Positions 60,481 through 64,000 of a stretch of 64,000 nt of DNA are shown piece after piece. Below the pieces are notes generated by a model. It was not told the DNA's origin. It saw only the letters and a program-made list of their open reading frames with translations, and made no database searches. The position numbers were made by a program, and so were the translations under genes. The number at the start of each line of letters is the position of its first letter. Positions within the stretch are counted from its first letter, which is position 1. Origin of the DNA: Janthinobacterium sp051380875 (GTDB taxonomy: Bacteria > Pseudomonadota > Gammaproteobacteria > Burkholderiales > Burkholderiaceae_D); contig NZ_JBNYXW010000010.1 of NCBI RefSeq assembly GCF_051380875.1, positions 62,001-126,000 on the forward strand, in the 5' to 3' direction.

Positions 60481-61263
60481 ATGGAATTCGAAGACATTCT
60501 GTACGAAGTACGCAACGGCGCCGCCTGGATCACGATTAACCGCCCGGACAAGATGAATTCGTTTCGCGGCCAGACTTGCGATGAAATCATCAAGGCCCTG
60601 AACAAGGCCGGCTACGACCGCGACGTCGGCGTCATCGTGCTCGCCGGCGCTGGTGACCGGGCATTTTGCACCGGCGGCGACCAGTCTGCCCACAACGGCA
60701 ATTACGACGGCCGCGGCACCATCGGCCTGCCGATGGAGGAGCTGCACACGGCCATCCGCGACGTGCCCAAGCCGGTGATCGCCCGTGTGCAAGGCTATGC
60801 GATCGGTGGCGGCAATGTGCTGTGCACGATTTGCGACCTGACCATTTGCTCGGACAAGGCACAGTTCGGCCAGGTGGGTCCCAAGATGGGTTCGGTCGAT
60901 CCTGGTTACGGCACCGCTTTCCTGGCGCGCGTGGTGGGCGAAAAGAAGGCGCGCGAAATCTGGTATCTGAACCGCCGCTATTCAGGCGCCGAGGCCGTCG
61001 CCATGGGCCTGGCCAACATCTGCGTGCCACACGATCAACTCGATGCCGAAGTACAGAAGTGGGCCGAAGAAATTTGCGAACGCAGCCCGACCGCGCTGGC
61101 CATCGCCAAGCGCAGTTTCAATGCCGATACCGCGCACCAGGCCGGCATTGCAGGGCTGGGCATGTACGCGCTCAAGCTGTTTTACGACACCGAGGAATCG
61201 CGCGAAGGCGTCAATGCGCTGAAAGAAAAGCGCAAGCCCGAGTTCCGCAAGTTCGCAAAATAA
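60481..61263 (+). CDS. badI: 2-ketocyclohexanecarboxyl-CoA hydrolase BadI
   Basis: 260 residues; AAGGAGATC before the ATG. Crotonase-fold enzyme close to BadI: WITINRPDKMNSFRGQTCDEIIKAL, FCTGGDQ, YAIGGGNVLCTICDLTICSD, and KMGSVDPGYGTAFLARVVGEKKAREIWYLNRRYSG, a block characteristic of BadI/MenB-like ring enzymes. BadI opens the six-membered ring by hydrolysis, giving pimelyl-CoA. It comes 50 bp after badH. Confidence 0.88.
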   Translation: MEFEDILYEVRNGAAWITINRPDKMNSFRGQTCDEIIKALNKAGYDRDVGVIVLAGAGDRAFCTGGDQSAHNGNYDGRGTIGLPMEELHTAIRDVPKPVIARVQGYAIGGGNVLCTICDLTICSDKAQFGQVGPKMGSVDPGYGTAFLARVVGEKKAREIWYLNRRYSGAEAVAMGLANICVPHDQLDAEVQKWAEEICERSPTALAIAKRSFNADTAHQAGIAGLGMYALKLFYDTEESREGVNALKEKRKPEFRKFAK

Positions 61264-61308
61264 ACGGGGCACCCGACCCCGGCCCTTGACATTGCAAAAG
61301 GAGACAAG

Positions 61309-62460
61309 ATGAACCCCTATATAGACGACGACCTCGCGACATTGGGCGAGCACGTGCGCCGCTTTGCCGACGGACGCGTGGCACCGGGCTTCCTGGAACG
61401 CGACAAGACACGCATCCTGGACCGGACATTGATGCGCGAGATGGGCGAGATGGGTTTCATCGCGCCGGAATTGCCGGAACAGTTTGGCGGCCAGGGACTC
61501 GGTTGCCTGGCCGCCGGCGTGATCCATGAAGAAATCGCGCGCGCCGACCTCAGTCTTTCCTATATCAACCTGCTGGCCTCGCTCAACGGCCAAATCCTGG
61601 CGCAACACGGCAAGCCGGAAGTGGTCAAGCCCTGGCTGTCCAGGCTGACGCAAGGTCAGGCACTGCTGGCAATCGCCCTCACCGAGCCGCGCGGCGGCTC
61701 CGATGCCGGCGCTCTGCGGCTGAAAATGGAGCGCGTTGGCGAGCATTACGTGCTCAACGGTGAAAAAACGTCGATTTCCGCCGCCGACCAAGCCGATGCC
61801 GCCGTCGTCTTTGCCCGTACCGGCACGGTCGAATCGGGTGCACATGGCGTCTCTGCCCTGCTGGTGCCGATGGATTTGCCAGGCATCACGCGCAACCGTT
61901 TCGACTGCCATGGCCAGCGTGCCATCGGCCGCGGCTCGCTGTTTTTTGAAAACGTGAAAGTCCCCGTCGATCATCTGCTGGGACAAGAAGGCAAGGGCTT
62001 CGTACAAGTGATGCAAGGCTTTGATTTCTCGCGCGCCCTGATCGGACTGCAAGTGCTGGCGGTGGCCCGCACCGCGCTGGAAGAGACCTGGGAGTATGTG
62101 GCCCAACGCCAGGCCTTCGGCCAGCCCCTGTCCGCCTTCCAGGGCGTGTCGCACCCGCTGGCCGAATACGACACGCAAGTGACGGCGGCGCGACTGCTGT
62201 GCCTGCAAACCCTGTGGCTCAAGGACAAGGGCGCGCCGCATACTGCCGAAGCGGCCATGTGCAAGTGGTGGGGTCCAAAGCTGGCTTACGACGTGATCCA
62301 TCAATGCCTGCTGATGTTCGGCCATGGTGGCTACGACCACGGCCTGATGGAACAGCGCCTGCGCGATGTGCTGGGCTTCCAGATCGGCGACGGCACGGCC
62401 CAGATCATGAAAACCATTGTCGCCCGCACGCGCGCCGGGCGTGCGGCTGTTCCAGCGTAG
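61309..62460 (+). CDS. aliB: Acyl-CoA dehydrogenase, AliB-like (cyclohexanecarboxyl-CoA dehydrogenase)
   Basis: 383 residues; AAAGGAGAC before the ATG. Acyl-CoA dehydrogenase fold: MGEMGFIAPELPEQFGGQGLGCLAAGVIHEEIARADLSLSYI, the FAD region ALTEPRGGSDAGALRLKMER, GEKTSISAADQADAAVVFART, and the C-terminal RLRDVLGFQIGDGTAQIMKTIVAR. It introduces the 1,2-double bond in cyclohexanecarboxyl-CoA. AliB is inferred from the cluster (BadI, BadH, AliA neighbours). An ETF to take the electrons is not in the window. Confidence 0.85.
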   Translation: MNPYIDDDLATLGEHVRRFADGRVAPGFLERDKTRILDRTLMREMGEMGFIAPELPEQFGGQGLGCLAAGVIHEEIARADLSLSYINLLASLNGQILAQHGKPEVVKPWLSRLTQGQALLAIALTEPRGGSDAGALRLKMERVGEHYVLNGEKTSISAADQADAAVVFARTGTVESGAHGVSALLVPMDLPGITRNRFDCHGQRAIGRGSLFFENVKVPVDHLLGQEGKGFVQVMQGFDFSRALIGLQVLAVARTALEETWEYVAQRQAFGQPLSAFQGVSHPLAEYDTQVTAARLLCLQTLWLKDKGAPHTAEAAMCKWWGPKLAYDVIHQCLLMFGHGGYDHGLMEQRLRDVLGFQIGDGTAQIMKTIVARTRAGRAAVPA

Positions 62461-62508
62461 TGCGTGCTTTTGCCTGGTAGTAATCAATATAACTAGAGGA
62501 GACAAATC

Positions 62509-64000
62509 ATGGAATTTGATGCCATCTTGATTCCGCCGCGCCGCGCCGCGAGCATCGCCCAGGGGCTCTGGCACGACCGCACCATCAACGACGCGCTGGA
62601 CGCCTGTGTGGCCAGCGCGCCGGACAAAGCCGCGCTCACCGCCGTGCAGCTCGATGCGACAGCGATCACCCGCTTTACCTACCGCGAACTGGCAAACATG
62701 GCCGACCGCATCGCCGTCGGTCTGACGCGCCTGGGCGTGGGGCGCAATGACGTGGTGTCTTGCCAGCTGCCCAACTGGTGGCAGTTCACGCTGACCTACC
62801 TGGCCTGTTCGCGCATCGGTGCGGTGATGAATCCGCTGATGCACATTTTCCGCGAACGCGAGCTGGCCTTCATGCTCAAGCATGCAGGCTCGAAGATCAT
62901 GATCGCCCCAAAGACGTTTCGCGGCTTCGACTTCGAAGCCATGATGGCCGGCTTGCAGCCTGACCTGCCCGACCTGCAGCAGGTCGTGATCGTGGGCGGC
63001 GCCGGCGCCAACAGCTTCGAAGCGCTGCTCAGCATCCCCCAATGGGAACTGGCCGACGATGCCGGCGACATCCTGCAGCGCCAGCGGCCGGGACCCGACG
63101 ACGTCACGCAGCTGATCTACACCTCGGGTACGACCGGCGAACCGAAAGGTGTCATGCATTCGGCCAACACCACCATGGCCAACATCATCCCCTACGCGCA
63201 GCGTCTGCATCTGGGTGCCGACGACGTGGTCTTGATGGCCTCGCCGATGTCGCACCAGACTGGCTTCATGTACGGGCTGATGATGCCCATCATGCTGCAA
63301 GCGAGCGTGGTGCTGCAAGACATCTGGGAGCCCAAAAAAGCGGTGCAACTGATCCGCGAACATGGCGTGACTTTCACCATGGCTTCGACGCCTTTCCTGA
63401 CCGATCTGGCCAACACCGTCGGCGAATTGGCCAGCCCCGTGCCCACCCTGCGCACCTTCCTGTGCGCGGGCGCACCGATACCCGGCCCTCTGGTTGAAAA
63501 GGCGCGCAAGACGATGGGCACCAAGATCGTTGCGGCCTGGGGCATGAGCGAAAATGGTGCCGTCACCCTGACCCGCCTGGAAGACGACGACGAACGCTCG
63601 GTCAACAGCGACGGCTTGCCGCTGCCCGGCGTGGAGCTCAAAGTCGTCGATGGCAACGGCGTGGCACAGCCGCCCGGCGTGCCGGGCCAGTTGCTGCTGC
63701 GCTCATGCTCGAACTTTGGCGGCTACCTGCATCGCCCGCAATTTAACGCCACCGATGCCGATGGCTGGTTCGACACGGGCGACCAGGCACGCATCGACGA
63801 ACAAGGCTATGTCCGCATCACCGGGCGCAGCAAGGATGTGATCATCCGTGGCGGCGAAAACATCCCGGTGGTCGAGATCGAAACCATGCTGTACCGCCAC
63901 CCGTCCGTAGCGACCGTCGTCATCGTCGCCTATCCCGACGAGCGACTTGGCGAACGCGCTTGCGCCATCGTCGTGCCCAAGCAGGGCCACAGCATCGATC
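62509..64000 (+). CDS. aliA: Cyclohexanecarboxylate-CoA ligase, AliA-like (3' end outside window)
   Basis: At least 497 residues, open at the right edge; ATG at 62509 with AGAGGAGAC upstream. Adenylate-forming acyl-CoA synthetase: AMP-binding YTSGTTGEPKGVMHSANTT, AAWGMSENG, and the TGDQARIDEQGYVRITGRSKDVIIRGGENIPVVEIE hinge region. It activates cyclohexanecarboxylate with ATP and CoA, the first step of the pathway formed by the three preceding genes. BadK, the enoyl-CoA hydratase between AliB and BadH steps, is not seen and may lie beyond the edge. Confidence 0.88.
   Translation, partial: MEFDAILIPPRRAASIAQGLWHDRTINDALDACVASAPDKAALTAVQLDATAITRFTYRELANMADRIAVGLTRLGVGRNDVVSCQLPNWWQFTLTYLACSRIGAVMNPLMHIFRERELAFMLKHAGSKIMIAPKTFRGFDFEAMMAGLQPDLPDLQQVVIVGGAGANSFEALLSIPQWELADDAGDILQRQRPGPDDVTQLIYTSGTTGEPKGVMHSANTTMANIIPYAQRLHLGADDVVLMASPMSHQTGFMYGLMMPIMLQASVVLQDIWEPKKAVQLIREHGVTFTMASTPFLTDLANTVGELASPVPTLRTFLCAGAPIPGPLVEKARKTMGTKIVAAWGMSENGAVTLTRLEDDDERSVNSDGLPLPGVELKVVDGNGVAQPPGVPGQLLLRSCSNFGGYLHRPQFNATDADGWFDTGDQARIDEQGYVRITGRSKDVIIRGGENIPVVEIETMLYRHPSVATVVIVAYPDERLGERACAIVVPKQGHSID

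Overview
The window is a GC-rich chromosomal segment of a betaproteobacterium, most likely of the family Oxalobacteraceae (Janthinobacterium/Massilia-like). This rests on gene content and order (five-gene urea transporter, DUF2760-Hsp70-Hsp70 trio, Sia module, selenoprotein formate dehydrogenase next to selABC) and on codon use. It is an inference from reading, not from a search. There are no rRNA genes, CRISPR arrays or prophages; the only tRNA gene is selC.

Layout, part 1 (1-29 kb). A hybrid histidine kinase runs in from the left edge. Then come a decayed esterase, a large acetoacetate-decarboxylase-like/FAD oxidoreductase fusion, an HD hydrolase, and a lone receiver protein flanked by two copies of a ~190-bp repeat rich in DnaA-box-like sites. 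Split chromate transporter genes meet the urtABCDE urea ABC transporter operon, which has a sigma-54-type promoter. A DUF4349 lipoprotein, the DUF2760/Hsp70/Hsp70 operon and a CHASE2 membrane protein follow. Next is a catabolic-looking group: an outer-membrane porin and serine hydrolase operon, a GAF-Fis regulator lacking the AAA+ domain, and a flavin monooxygenase, with the regulator and the monooxygenase preceded by the same palindromic operator.

Layout, part 2 (29-54 kb). YceI, a Fur-box-controlled small protein with a DUF454 protein, metNIQ, OmpW (with an FNR box), Fur (with its own Fur box), a MerR/quinone reductase pair with a MerR-type operator, the siaABCD-like signalling operon, a periplasmic binding protein, then selC-selB-selA-fdhE-fdoI-fdoH-fdoG. 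The formate dehydrogenase alpha gene has an in-frame UGA followed by a clear SECIS hairpin, so a caller that treats UGA only as stop breaks it in two. A Fur-box TonB siderophore receptor and a chemotaxis receptor follow. Two copies of a second repeat family, 121 and 147 bp with terminal inverted repeats, sit against the 3' ends of yceI and ompW.

Layout, part 3 (54-64 kb). A decayed IS1595-type element is bounded by an exact 8-bp target duplication (TTATTTTA). Its transposase gene is split, and an mqsRA toxin-antitoxin module and a broken unknown gene lie in the middle. A SulP transporter follows, then a cyclohexanecarboxylate degradation operon (BadH, BadI, AliB, AliA-like) divergent from a BadR-like MarR repressor, with palindromic operators between them. 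The ligase runs off the right edge.

The best candidates for something new are the IS-borne mqsRA element, the AAA-less regulator with duplicated operator and sigma-54-like promoter, and the two structured repeat families.
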